From NCBI RefSeq assembly GCF_001420695.1, contig NZ_LJJB01000007.1:1313890-1377889 (forward strand): a stretch of 64,000 nucleotides of DNA, written 5' to 3'. The notes under the pieces are model-generated. The model had not been told where the DNA came from and did no database searches. It was given only the letters and a program-made list of their open reading frames with translations. The position numbers were made by a program, and so were the translations under genes. Origin of the DNA: Brevibacillus choshinensis. Its GTDB lineage: Bacteria; Bacillota; Bacilli; Brevibacillales; Brevibacillaceae. Positions within the stretch are counted from its first letter, which is position 1; every line of letters starts with the position of its first letter. Below, piece by piece: positions 7,886-16,540 of this stretch.

Positions 7886-8742
7886 CACAGCTGATGGTAG
7901 ACATCCAAAACTTGTCTCATATTTACATGCAAGGTACTCCGCTCGAGCATCGCGCACTGGACGGCGTCTCCTTGCAGGTAGAGCAGGGGGAATGCATGGC
8001 CATCATCGGTCATACAGGCTCAGGGAAATCGACGCTGATTCAGCATTTCAACGGTTTGATACGTCCGCAGTCTGGCAAAGTGGTTATTAGCGGACTGGAC
8101 GTTTCCTTGCCGAAAGTCGATATGAAAAGCCTTCGTCGTCAGGTTGGGTTGGTCTTTCAAAACCCCGAAGACCAGCTGTTTGAAAAGCTGGTAGGTGACG
8201 ATGTTGCGTATGGTCCTTTTAAAATGGGGCTGCCGCTAGATGAAGTGCGCCGCCGCGTGCACTGGGCGATGGAACTGGTAGGACTTTCTTTCGAAGATAT
8301 GAGGGATCGTCCCACGTTCGCACTTAGCGGCGGGCAAAAACGAAAGGTCGCACTTGCTGGCGTTCTTGCTCTTCAGCCAAAGGTACTTGTGCTCGACGAA
8401 CCGACGGCAGGGCTGGACCCCCTCTCACGCAAAGAACTTTTGGAGCGAATTCGCCATCTCAATCGGGAAGAAAATTTGACGGTCATTTTTGTCTCCCACA
8501 ACATGGAGGAGGTAGCTCAGCTGGCTGACAGGGTCTACGTCATGGCGAACGGGAAGGCCGTATGCGATGGGACACCACGCCAGATCTTCGGCAATGAGGA
8601 ACTGCTGCGCCAGCACCATATCGGGACGCCAGAATCTGTCGACATATTGTATAGGCTGCGTGAGGAAGGATATGGAATTAATCCAGAAGCGTTTTTGCCG
8701 GAAGAAACGGCTTACGAAATCTTGAAACTGCTCAAGCGCTAA
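7882..8742 (+). CDS. ecfA2: ECF transporter ATPase A2
   Basis: A 286-residue ABC ATPase, partner of the upstream ATPase. Walker A is GHTGSGKST, the Q-loop VFQNPEDQ, the signature LSGGQKRK and Walker B VLVLDEPTAGLD, followed by the H-loop VSHNM. The two ATPases form the heterodimer that drives an ECF importer. It starts at an ATG overlapping the upstream stop (ATGA) and is followed after 12 bases by the T component, with AAGGAGG just before it. Confidence 0.93.
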   Translation: MTQLMVDIQNLSHIYMQGTPLEHRALDGVSLQVEQGECMAIIGHTGSGKSTLIQHFNGLIRPQSGKVVISGLDVSLPKVDMKSLRRQVGLVFQNPEDQLFEKLVGDDVAYGPFKMGLPLDEVRRRVHWAMELVGLSFEDMRDRPTFALSGGQKRKVALAGVLALQPKVLVLDEPTAGLDPLSRKELLERIRHLNREENLTVIFVSHNMEEVAQLADRVYVMANGKAVCDGTPRQIFGNEELLRQHHIGTPESVDILYRLREEGYGINPEAFLPEETAYEILKLLKR

Positions 8743-8754
8743 GGAGGGAGCCAG

Positions 8755-9591
8755 ATGTCAGCAGAATTCGAATTGACGCGCAATATAACCATAGGCCAGT
8801 ATTTACCGACGGGCTCCATCGTACACCGCCTGGACCCGCGATTTAAACTGGCTGCCTTTGTCATCCTGATTCTCGCGATCGCCGTTTGCAACACGTACGT
8901 TGGTAACGTGTTTGCCATCTTGATGTGCACGTGGCTGTTTCAAGTTTCCAAGATCCCTATTCATTACGGTATTTCCGGAATCAAGCCTGCCATTCCTTTT
9001 ATCATTATCCTGGCCATTTTGCAGCTCCTCTTTTACGGTGGGATTGCGAACGGCGGAGCTGTTTATTTCGAATATGGCTTTATCAAAATCACCAGCGAAA
9101 GTGTCCGTCTCGTGCTTGTATCTGCCATGCGCTTTGTCGAAGTAATCTTTCTATCCAGTGTCCTGACACTAAGCACTTCCACTACGGAGCTGACACACGG
9201 CATGGAGCGACTTCTGGGGCCATTGGAAAAAGTGAAGTTTCCCGTCCACGCTTTTGCATTGATCATTACCATCGCCATCCGTTTCGTTCCTACTTTTGCG
9301 ATGGAGATGGAGAAGATGATGAAAGCGCAGGCATCTAGAGGAGCAGACTTTGGCACAGGGGAATGGTGGAGAATCGTCCAACGCACGAAAGACATGTTTC
9401 CGATCATTATCCCTCTTTTTAACGTGGCGCTTGCCCGTGCAGAAGATCTGATATTGGCGATGGAGGCCCGTTGTTATATTCCGGGGGCTGCACGTACGAG
9501 ATTTGCTCATTACACGGCCACTGGCAAGGATTATGTGGCTGTCGCTCTGAGTATTGTCATTTCTGTCATCATGCTTGCCATACCTTGGTAG
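8755..9591 (+). CDS. ecfT: ECF transporter transmembrane component T
   Basis: A 278-residue membrane protein with the N-terminal signature of EcfT (ITIGQYLPTGSIVHRLDPRFK) and about five hydrophobic helices. The coupling region carries the paired Ala-Arg-Gly type motifs (KAQASRGADF and AMEARCY), which contact the grooves of the two ATPases. It transmits ATP hydrolysis to the substrate-binding S component. It is the third gene of the sigma-54-linked operon, with AAGGAGG before the ATG. Confidence 0.92.
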   Translation: MSAEFELTRNITIGQYLPTGSIVHRLDPRFKLAAFVILILAIAVCNTYVGNVFAILMCTWLFQVSKIPIHYGISGIKPAIPFIIILAILQLLFYGGIANGGAVYFEYGFIKITSESVRLVLVSAMRFVEVIFLSSVLTLSTSTTELTHGMERLLGPLEKVKFPVHAFALIITIAIRFVPTFAMEMEKMMKAQASRGADFGTGEWWRIVQRTKDMFPIIIPLFNVALARAEDLILAMEARCYIPGAARTRFAHYTATGKDYVAVALSIVISVIMLAIPW

Positions 9592-9655
9592 TAAGTCCGG
9601 GAAGTCTCCCTATACGGGATTTCCATAGAGAATTAGAAATAAAGGAGGAATATGC

Positions 9656-10213
9656 ATGGAAAAAGGCTTGACAGTGCGCAGGATCGTCATTGCAGGTGTA
9701 TTGGGAGCGATTGCTATCTTGCTCGGAGTCACGCGCTTGGGCTACATCCCGGTACCGACAGCGGCAGGGAATGCAACCATCTTGCACATCCCGGCAGTCA
9801 TTGGCGGAATCATGGAAGGCTGGGGCGTTGGCATGATCATCGGTCTCATTTTTGGAGTCTCTTCTTTCTTAAACGCCACCGTTCCGTTGTTTAAAGACCC
9901 GCTCGTCGCGATATTGCCTCGTCTCTTTATCGGGGTGACGGCGTACCTGACTTACGTGGGGCTGAAAAACGTCAACCAATACGTTGCGATTGGGGTAGCA
10001 GGGTTCGTTGGTTCTATGACCAATACATTGCTCGTGCTTGGGATGGCGGTCATCCGCGGTTACATGGCGGCTGGAGTAGCTGCGACAGTGGCGATTACCA
10101 GCGGTCTGCCTGAAGCGATTGTATCTGTCATCGTGACATTGGCTGTCGTAGCTGCGTGGAAGAAACTAGGATCTTCTGGCAAGCAAAAATCTAAAATTTC
10201 TGGAGATTTGTAA
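9656..10213 (+). CDS. ECF transporter substrate-binding S component
   Basis: A 185-residue membrane protein with five to six hydrophobic segments, reading as an ECF S component (N-terminus VRRIVIAGVLGAIAILLGVTRLGYIPVP, then HIPAVIGGIMEGWGVGMIIG). The S component fixes the substrate of the importer. The sequence does not show a family signature that I can assign to a known vitamin. Because two peptidases follow in the same operon, a small peptide, amino amide or a precursor released from them is possible, but this is inference. The start has AAAGGAGG at the right distance. Confidence 0.85.
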   Translation: MEKGLTVRRIVIAGVLGAIAILLGVTRLGYIPVPTAAGNATILHIPAVIGGIMEGWGVGMIIGLIFGVSSFLNATVPLFKDPLVAILPRLFIGVTAYLTYVGLKNVNQYVAIGVAGFVGSMTNTLLVLGMAVIRGYMAAGVAATVAITSGLPEAIVSVIVTLAVVAAWKKLGSSGKQKSKISGDL

Positions 10214-10216
10214 AAG

Positions 10217-11176
10217 ATGGCAGGAACAATCACGGATGTGCCCGGCGTAAAAGTCGGGAATGCGCAAAATAACGAAGCGTTGACAGGATGCAGTGTCATC
10301 TTGCTGGAGCAGCCGTCCGTGTGCGGCGTGGATGTCCGGGGTTCTGCCCCGGGCACCCGCGAGACGGACCTCTTGGACCCGATGAATATGGTGAGTGTGG
10401 TCCATGCCATTTGCTTGTCCGGAGGGAGTGCCTACGGACTGGATGCGGCGACAGGGGTGATGCAATATCTGGAGGAAAAGGGAATCGGTCTAGACGTGAT
10501 GTTTGGCGTCGTGCCAATTGTACCAGGTGCTGTGCTGTTCGATTTGGCTATCGGCGATCATAAGATTCGTCCCGATCGACAAATGGGATATGAGGCCGCA
10601 GCCAAAGCGAGCAAAGACCTCGACGAACAAGGAAATGTAGGAGCTGGGACAGGAGCATCAGTCGGAAAGCTGAATGGCTTCTCCAACGCGATGAAAGGCG
10701 GTTTGGGAACTGCGTCTATCACCTTGGCAAACGGGTTGGTAATCGGAGCTCTCGTTGCTGTAAACGCTATTGGTCATGTATTTGATCCACAGTCCGGTAA
10801 AATCTTGGCGGGTCCCCGCGACGAAGAGGGAAATATCCTCGACAGTGTTGAGGTGATGCAGACGCACACGTTTTCACCGATTCCACCCGGTACCAATACG
10901 ACCATAGCGGTAGTGGCAAGCAATGCGATGTTAACCAAGTCGGAAGCGAAAAAAGTAGCGCAAATGGCTCATGACGGACTGGCCAGGACCATTCGACCGA
11001 TTCACACAATGAATGACGGAGATACCATTTTTGCCGTAGCTACGGGCGAAGTCAAAGCAACCGTTGACCTAATTGGTTCTCTCTCGGCAGATGTATTAGC
11101 TGCAGCGGTGATATGTGCAATTGAGCACGCAGAATCCGCCGGGGGACTTCCTTCTTACAGCAGTCTTTCTCAATAA
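10217..11176 (+). CDS. P1 family peptidase (DmpA/BapA-like aminopeptidase)
   Basis: A 319-residue member of the P1 family (DmpA, beta-peptidyl aminopeptidases), which are made as a precursor that cleaves itself into two chains. Recognisable features are the start ITDVPGVKVGNAQN, the Gly-rich CLSGGSAYGLDAATG, GAGTGASVGKL, and the self-cleavage site in GTNTTIAVVASNA, where the Thr would become the N-terminal nucleophile of the beta chain. Such enzymes release N-terminal D- or beta-amino acids from amides and short peptides. There is no signal peptide, so it is cytoplasmic. It begins three bases after the S component stop and is clearly in the same operon. Confidence 0.9.
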   Translation: MAGTITDVPGVKVGNAQNNEALTGCSVILLEQPSVCGVDVRGSAPGTRETDLLDPMNMVSVVHAICLSGGSAYGLDAATGVMQYLEEKGIGLDVMFGVVPIVPGAVLFDLAIGDHKIRPDRQMGYEAAAKASKDLDEQGNVGAGTGASVGKLNGFSNAMKGGLGTASITLANGLVIGALVAVNAIGHVFDPQSGKILAGPRDEEGNILDSVEVMQTHTFSPIPPGTNTTIAVVASNAMLTKSEAKKVAQMAHDGLARTIRPIHTMNDGDTIFAVATGEVKATVDLIGSLSADVLAAAVICAIEHAESAGGLPSYSSLSQ

Positions 11177-11225
11177 GCATGCACGCTAGCTTTCACACAA
11201 ATGGATGCAGAGGAGTGATTGTCAG

Positions 11226-12443
11226 ATGAACCAAGTAGTTTCCTTTGTTGATGAGCAGGAGGTAGTACGCCTGACTCAGGAGCTGGTACGCATCGACAGT
11301 GTGTACCGCCCTGAACAACCAGGAGCGAATGAAGAGCGCGTGGCCCTCTTTGTAGCCGACTATCTGCGCAAGATGGGGATGCAGGTGTATTATGAGGAAG
11401 TCGTGCCGGGGCGGCCAAATGTGATCGCATTTTACGATTCGGGCAGGCCGGGAAAAACGCTCTTGTTTGAGGCACATACGGATGTGGTGACAGAAGGAGA
11501 CCGGGATGCCTGGAGCTATGATCCGTTTGGAGCGACGATTTCCGGAGGGCGCATCTACGGGAGAGGTTCCTGCGATACCAAAGGCAATCTTGCGGCAGCC
11601 ATCTGTGCAGTCAAGGCGATCCAGCGCTCCAAGCAAGAGTTCACAGGCAAGATTCTTTTGTGCATCCCATGTGACGAGGAAGGTATGATGATTGGAATCA
11701 AAGATTTTATCCGTCGCGGCTGGGCCAATAATGTCGATGCGGCGATTATTTGTGAGCCTGAGGAAAATCAACTATGCATTACCCAAAAAGGAGCAATGCG
11801 GGCTATCTTGCGTACGTATGGGAAAATGGCGCATGGTGCTATGCCTCTAACTGGGATCAACCCCAATACGCGGATGGCAAGGGCGATCGTGGCCCTAGAA
11901 GAGCTCGAGCGTAAAGAAATGGCTCGTCTGGGACAACACCCGATGCTTGGCTGGCCGAGTATCACTCCGACTATTTTGCAAGCACCCGTAAAAGGAGATC
12001 CCCAGATCAACGTCGTGCCGGATCAGTGCATGACGACTCTGGATATTCGCACGGTTCCTGGACAGGAACATGAAGTCTTGCATCGAGAAATGTCTGCCAT
12101 CCTCGAGGCACTGGGCCGTGAAGACGACAAGTTCAAAGCGACTTTGGAAGTGATTGAGGAGCGTCCTTGGACCCTGACAGGGATGGAGGAAGAGGTTGTG
12201 CAGGCGGTGGCCAATTCGTACCGCGAGATCACCAAGAAAGAACCAGTATACAATGGAGTTCCTGGGGCAACAGACGGCACGTTTTTACACAAGGCGGGCA
12301 TCCCGATTCTGACCACTGGCGCCGGTGATCGCCACATTCCGCACCATGCGGATGAGTACGTTGACATAGATCAATTAGTGGAATCTACCCAACTGTTTGC
12401 TTTGTCCGCACTGACGTTTTTGGCACAGCCAGTACGTGCGTAA
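11226..12443 (+). CDS. M20 family metallopeptidase, YgeY-like
   Basis: A 405-residue M20 peptidase/deacylase resembling the YgeY group. Metal-binding motifs are FEAHTDVV, GRGSCDTKGNL and PCDEEGMM, with the lid-domain motif MAHGAMPLTGINP. It would hydrolyse a peptide or N-acyl amino acid in the cytoplasm. The frame is open from 11205, but AGGAGTG and spacing favour ATG 11226. It is the last gene before a terminator, so the operon runs ecfA1-ecfA2-ecfT-S-P1 peptidase-M20, consistent with uptake followed by two-step hydrolysis. The substrate is unknown. Confidence 0.87.
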   Translation: MNQVVSFVDEQEVVRLTQELVRIDSVYRPEQPGANEERVALFVADYLRKMGMQVYYEEVVPGRPNVIAFYDSGRPGKTLLFEAHTDVVTEGDRDAWSYDPFGATISGGRIYGRGSCDTKGNLAAAICAVKAIQRSKQEFTGKILLCIPCDEEGMMIGIKDFIRRGWANNVDAAIICEPEENQLCITQKGAMRAILRTYGKMAHGAMPLTGINPNTRMARAIVALEELERKEMARLGQHPMLGWPSITPTILQAPVKGDPQINVVPDQCMTTLDIRTVPGQEHEVLHREMSAILEALGREDDKFKATLEVIEERPWTLTGMEEEVVQAVANSYREITKKEPVYNGVPGATDGTFLHKAGIPILTTGAGDRHIPHHADEYVDIDQLVESTQLFALSALTFLAQPVRA

Positions 12444-12453
12444 AACGAGTGCG

Positions 12454-12488
12454 ATACCCTGCCAATGAACGGCGGGGTATTTTTTTGT
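12454..12488 (+). terminator. intrinsic terminator of the ECF-peptidase operon
   Basis: ATACCCTGCC pairs with GGCGGGGTAT (one wobble) across a seven-base loop, then a run of T. Confidence 0.85.
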
Positions 12489-12593
12489 CAAAAACTTGCT
12501 TAATCTATCCAATTTTTTTTATACTAGCAGGAGATTTGTCTCCACCATTTCTACATAAATATGAATGGAAACAGATGAAGGGGGCACGTGCCT

Positions 12594-14378
12594 GTGAATA
12601 TGCGCTGGAATTTGGATGTTTTGTACACGTCTTTTGATTCGCCAGAATGTCAACAAGATTGGGACAAATTATGCCACGAGATGGAAGAGGTAAAAAGCTG
12701 GGCGGCGGAGCACTTGCAAACACAAGAAGATGCGATCGCGAAAATGGAAGCGTACATCACAAAAATGACCTCCATTTTGCAAACACAAACACGCTTGTAC
12801 AGCTATGCAGAGCTCACTGCTAGCGTAGATGCGAAAAATGAAAAGGCCCTGCAATTAGTGGAGCGGATTCAGAATCAGGCAGTCGAGCTAGTCGAGCCGG
12901 ACGTGCAATTTCAAAAATGGCTGGGTGAGATCCGCAATCTAGATGTGTTGATCAGCCAATCAGAGCTGTTGGAGACCCATCGCTTCATGCTTACGGAAAT
13001 GTCTGAGAAGAGCAAGTATATGCTCAGTGAAAAAGAAGAAATCATCCTCGCCAAAATGAAAAATACCGGCTCCAACGCATGGACCAAGCTGCAAGAGATG
13101 ATCAGCTCGACGCTGCTGGTGGATTTGACGTTGGATGGCGAGAAAAAGCAGCTACCTTTACCAGTCGTTCGTAACATGGCGTATGAAAAGGATGCAGAGC
13201 TACGCAAACAAGCTTATGAAGCGGAGCTGGCTGCTTACAAAAAGATTGAAGAATCTTCCGCGGCTAGCCTGAACGGTATCAAAGGCGAAGTGATTACGAT
13301 TGCCAAGTTGCGCGGCTATGAATCTGCTTTGGACAAAACATTGAAAGACTCCCGTATGGACAAAGAAACTCTCGATGCAATGATGACAGCCATTCGTGAG
13401 AGCCTACCGACGTTCCACAAATATTACAGCAAGAAAGCGGAATTACTCGGACATGCAAATGGTAAGTTGCCGTTTTACGATATGTTCGCTCCTGTAGGCG
13501 ATGCCGATATGCGTTTCACCTACCAAGAAGCGCGTGACTTTATCGTCAAGCACTTCGGTAGCTTCAGTGAAAAGCTGGCAAATTATGCAGCGCGTGCTTT
13601 TGACAACCAGTGGATCGATGCCGAGACTCGTGAGGGCAAGAGGGGCGGAGCATTCTGCGCGAATCTGCACATCGTCGGGGAAAGCCGCATCATGGCGAAT
13701 TATACGGGCAGCTACAATGATGTAAGCACATTGGCCCATGAACTGGGACATGGCTATCATGGGGACTGCTTGGTGAATGAAGCATTCTTTAACAGTGACT
13801 ACCCGATGCCGATCGCAGAAACAGCGTCTATTTTGTGCGAGACCATCATTGCCAATGCCGCATTGCAGCAAGCTTCACCTGAAGAAGCCTTTGCCATCCT
13901 GGAGAACGACATTTCTGGTTCTGGCCAAGTGATCGTAGATATTTACAGCCGTTTCCTTTTTGAATCCGCCCTATTTGAGCGTCGGGAAAACGGCTCTCTG
14001 CCGGTCAATGAGCTAAAGGAACTGATGCTTCAGTCACAAAAAGCTGCTTATGGAACTGGCTTGGATCCAGAGATCCTGCACCCGTACATGTGGGTATGCA
14101 AACCGCATTATTACAGTGCTGATTACAATTACTACAACTTCCCATACGCATTCGGGCTGCTGTTTGCAAAAGGACTGTATGCAGTTTACCTCGAGCGGGG
14201 AGACGCGTTCGTAGAACAATACGATCAATTACTTTCGGTGACCGGTAAAATGAGTATCGCTGATGTCGCTGCAATCATGGATGTGGATGTTCGTTCGGCT
14301 GACTTCTGGCGCAATTCCCTGTCGTTGATCGGCAAGGACATCGACACCTTTGTAGAGCTGGCTTCCACCCGAAAATAA
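12594..14378 (+). CDS. pepF: M3 family oligoendopeptidase F
   Basis: A 594-residue zinc oligopeptidase of the M3/PepF family. The zinc motif HEXXH is present in LAHELGHGYHGD and the third ligand region follows in MPIAETASILCETI. It degrades short cytoplasmic peptides. The frame opens at GTG 12588, but that codon is only about three bases from GAAGGGGG; GTG 12594 has proper spacing and gives MNMRWNLDVLY, so 12594 is preferred. A monocistronic unit, with a terminator on each side. The length is normal for the family. Confidence 0.93.
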   Translation: MNMRWNLDVLYTSFDSPECQQDWDKLCHEMEEVKSWAAEHLQTQEDAIAKMEAYITKMTSILQTQTRLYSYAELTASVDAKNEKALQLVERIQNQAVELVEPDVQFQKWLGEIRNLDVLISQSELLETHRFMLTEMSEKSKYMLSEKEEIILAKMKNTGSNAWTKLQEMISSTLLVDLTLDGEKKQLPLPVVRNMAYEKDAELRKQAYEAELAAYKKIEESSAASLNGIKGEVITIAKLRGYESALDKTLKDSRMDKETLDAMMTAIRESLPTFHKYYSKKAELLGHANGKLPFYDMFAPVGDADMRFTYQEARDFIVKHFGSFSEKLANYAARAFDNQWIDAETREGKRGGAFCANLHIVGESRIMANYTGSYNDVSTLAHELGHGYHGDCLVNEAFFNSDYPMPIAETASILCETIIANAALQQASPEEAFAILENDISGSGQVIVDIYSRFLFESALFERRENGSLPVNELKELMLQSQKAAYGTGLDPEILHPYMWVCKPHYYSADYNYYNFPYAFGLLFAKGLYAVYLERGDAFVEQYDQLLSVTGKMSIADVAAIMDVDVRSADFWRNSLSLIGKDIDTFVELASTRK

Positions 14379-14388
14379 AAGGACCGAC

Positions 14389-14426
14389 GCAAAAAAACGC
14401 CTATCGATATCTGGGCGTTTTTTTTG
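14389..14426 (+). terminator. intrinsic terminator after pepF
   Basis: AACGCC pairs with GGCGTT in a hairpin with A-rich and T-rich flanks, ending in eight T. Confidence 0.8.
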
Positions 14427-14480
14427 CGCATAGCATAGAACCTGCTAGGAGAAAGTAAGAAAAACAAATGAGGTGATTAC

Positions 14481-14726
14481 GTGGTGAACGGATTGCAGTT
14501 GCTGGACCTGCTACGGGAGACGGAGAACAAAATGCTGCATTTACATAGAGCCATTGACAAGGTGAGCAGCGAACCGGACTTCAAGGAGACAGTGAGCGTT
14601 TTGACGGTAGTAGTCAGAGACTACCAGCTTCAACTGGACAAAATGAAACAGGCACTAGGTAACTTGGAGATCAGCACCAATCAACAATCAGCGCAATCTT
14701 CATCTCAGGTTCAAGGGACTCATTAA
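14481..14726 (+). CDS. small protein of unknown function
   Basis: An 81-residue protein that I do not recognise. It starts at GTG 14481 or the next codon GTG 14484, with GAGGTG upstream. It is mainly helical and charged (LLRETENKMLHLHRAIDKV and VVRDYQLQLDKMKQALGNLEI) and ends in a Ser/Gln-rich tail. There is no membrane segment. The heptad-like spacing of Leu suggests a small coiled-coil protein. It converges on the LysM hydrolase gene and shares a bidirectional terminator with it. Function unknown. Confidence 0.65.
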   Translation: MVNGLQLLDLLRETENKMLHLHRAIDKVSSEPDFKETVSVLTVVVRDYQLQLDKMKQALGNLEISTNQQSAQSSSQVQGTH

Positions 14727-14732
14727 GTAAAA

Positions 14733-14781
14733 AGAAAAGCAGCTTACGATCTGCAAAAACAGAAACGTAAGCTGCTTTTCT
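14733..14781. terminator. bidirectional terminator between convergent genes
   Basis: A perfect 16-base stem (AGAAAAGCAGCTTACG and its complement) lies between the stops of the small protein and the NlpC/P60 hydrolase. Confidence 0.88.
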
Positions 14782-14797
14782 ACGTATTAACTGTTAC

Positions 14798-15724
14798 TTA
14801 CTGAAAGTCCAGGTAGCGTTTGACTCCGTAAAACGGATAGAGCTTGTGCATGTACTCGACTTTGCCAAAACGGACATCGTCTCCGTTGGCATGCACGATT
14901 ACTCCGTTGCCCATATAAATGGCGACGTGGGATACGCGCCCTTTTCCAAGCGCATCATAAAAGAGTAGATCGCCAGGCTGTGCTTCATCCAACGAAATTT
15001 TCTTGCCTCCGCCGAATTGATCCTCGGATGTACGCGGGAGAGTGACGCCTAGCTTTTGAAAGACGTACGAGGTAAAGCCGCTGCAGTCAAATCCACTAGT
15101 TGTCGTTCCACCGAGTACATATGGAGTGTTCAGTAAAGGCTGGATAACGGACTCAAGACGACGCAAGCTCGCCGTATCCACATCTCCGGAGAATTCAGGG
15201 AGATCAGGAAGCGGGGTAGAACTCAGATAAGTAGAGGATACATACGCATGTTTATCGTCCTCGTACTTGATCTTTGTCCAATCATCTCCAGCTTCTACGA
15301 CCTCAACCGTGTCACCGTAGTGCAGCTTCCCGAGAATCTTTGCATCCAGAGAAGGATTTCTGCGGACGTTGACAACATCACCGGTAATACGGGCTTTGTG
15401 ATCGGATGACTCCGGCTTCACATCAGCTGGACTAGAATCTTCATCATGCTTTGCATCCGAAGTCGCTGCCAAGTCAGGAGGAGCGCCAACCGATTCATCA
15501 GAAACACCGACCCCTGCCAAGGTAAGCGTCTGACCAATAGCCAGTCGATCTGTATTCAATTGGTTCACTTGCATAAGTTGGCTCACCGTGGTCTGATGCT
15601 CACGTGCGATTTTGCTCAACGTATCACCTGCTGCAACCACATAGACCGGTGAGGCGGCGTGGGCAGCAGTAGGCAGCAGAGTGAAGAGGGCGAGGAAGGT
15701 GAATAGCCTCGAAGTATGTTTCAT
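14798..15724 (-). CDS. secreted LysM-SH3-NlpC/P60 cell-wall endopeptidase
   Basis: A 308-residue exported peptidoglycan hydrolase. A signal peptide (KHTSRLFTFLALFTLLPTAA, cleavage near AHA) is followed by one LysM domain (VYVVAAGDTLSKIAREHQTT), an acidic linker, a bacterial SH3 domain (DVVNVRRNPSLDAKILGKLH) and an NlpC/P60 domain with catalytic Cys in GFDCSGFTSY and His in VSHVAIYMGN. It would cut between D-Glu and meso-diaminopimelate in wall peptides. The gene has its own transcription unit. It closely follows the usual architecture of autolysins of this type, with all catalytic residues in place. Confidence 0.93.
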   Translation of the reverse strand: MKHTSRLFTFLALFTLLPTAAHAASPVYVVAAGDTLSKIAREHQTTVSQLMQVNQLNTDRLAIGQTLTLAGVGVSDESVGAPPDLAATSDAKHDEDSSPADVKPESSDHKARITGDVVNVRRNPSLDAKILGKLHYGDTVEVVEAGDDWTKIKYEDDKHAYVSSTYLSSTPLPDLPEFSGDVDTASLRRLESVIQPLLNTPYVLGGTTTSGFDCSGFTSYVFQKLGVTLPRTSEDQFGGGKKISLDEAQPGDLLFYDALGKGRVSHVAIYMGNGVIVHANGDDVRFGKVEYMHKLYPFYGVKRYLDFQ

Positions 15725-15835
15725 GTCATCGTCTCCACCAATCTACTAAATTCTGCATATCTAGATAAAATTCTAGCGGATTTTGAATGGTAAATCTATG
15801 AAAAAATAAGGAATAGCAAAAGTTTTTCTAAACTA

Positions 15836-15865
15836 TTGCATTCTTATATCGAATCATGCTATATT
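15836..15865 (+). promoter_or_regulatory. sigma-A promoter of the tRNA cluster
   Basis: TTGCAT at 15836 and TATATT at 15860 with an 18-base spacer, about 48 bases before the first tRNA. Confidence 0.55.
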
Positions 15866-15912
15866 AAAAGAGTCGTCGCGAGCGTAACGCGAAATGGCGC
15901 GAATAAAAGCAT

Positions 15913-15989
15913 GGAGCTGTGGTGAAGTTGGAGTTCACGCCGGTCTGTCACACCGGAGGTCGCGGGTTCGAGTCCCGTCAGCTCCGCCA
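15913..15989 (+). tRNA. tRNA-Asp (GTC)
   Basis: A full cloverleaf can be drawn: acceptor GGAGCTG/CAGCTCC, anticodon loop CTGTCAC giving GTC, T arm GCGGGTTCGAGTCCCGT, and an encoded CCA. Confidence 0.97.
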
Positions 15990-16049
15990 TTTTTCTCTCC
16001 CGAGAATTTGTTCTTAGGAACGAGAAAAAGGCGTAAATACTTGTAATGT

Positions 16050-16125
16050 GCCGGTATAGCTCAATTGGTAGAGCACCTGACTTGTAATCAGGGGGTTGTG
16101 GGTTCAAGTCCTATTGCCGGCACCA
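16050..16125 (+). tRNA. tRNA-Thr (TGT)
   Basis: The acceptor GCCGGTA pairs with TGCCGGC, the anticodon loop CTTGTAA gives TGT, and the T arm is GTGGGTTCAAGTCCTAT with an encoded CCA. 76 bases. Confidence 0.97.
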
Positions 16126-16140
16126 TTTTTGTCTTCGTAT

Positions 16141-16227
16141 GCGGTCATGGCGGAATTGGCAGACGCGCTAGATTCAGGTTCTAGTGGTGGCAACACCGTG
16201 GAGGTTCAAGTCCTCTTGACCGCACCA
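16141..16227 (+). tRNA. tRNA-Leu (CAG), copy 1
   Basis: An 87-base class II tRNA with a long variable arm (GTGGTGGCAACACCGT). The anticodon stem-loop CTAGATTCAGGTTCTAG gives CAG. Acceptor GCGGTCA/TGACCGC; CCA encoded. Confidence 0.97.
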
Positions 16228-16262
16228 TACAGACGAATACGATTGTCCTTTTCTAATTTCAT

Positions 16263-16349
16263 GCGGTCGTGGCGGAATTGGCAGACGCGCTAGATTCAGG
16301 TTCTAGTGGTGGCAACACCGTGGAGGTTCAAGTCCTCTCGACCGCACCA
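16263..16349 (+). tRNA. tRNA-Leu (CAG), copy 2
   Basis: Identical to the first copy except for the last acceptor pair, which is G-C (GCGGTCG/CGACCGC) instead of A-T. CCA encoded. It ends the cluster. Confidence 0.97.
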
Positions 16350-16373
16350 ACTTTCGCATTCTCTTGTGGATTT

Positions 16374-16398
16374 GCCCGACATCCGTCAGGGCTTTTTT
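16374..16398 (+). terminator. intrinsic terminator of the tRNA cluster
   Basis: GCCCGAC and GTCAGGGC form a stem with one bulge, followed by seven T. Confidence 0.75.
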
Positions 16399-16481
16399 TA
16401 TTGTCTTAAAAAGGGTATAGTCCTCCATAGAGGGGTCTTTGATTATTGAATATCATCCATGCACTTACGAATCATAATTAC

Positions 16482-16510
16482 TTACAAAATGATTTGGTAT
16501 CCTGTACAAT
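16482..16510 (+). promoter_or_regulatory. sigma-A promoter of the DsbA-like gene
   Basis: TTACAA and TACAAT with a 17-base spacer, 30 bases before the ATG. Confidence 0.55.
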
Positions 16511-16540
16511 GACAACAGAGACAGGAAGGGAGATTTACCT

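Noticed and set aside
16096-16293. Open frame across the tRNA cluster
   Set aside because: It covers tRNA-Thr and two tRNA-Leu genes; the translation simply reads tRNA sequence.
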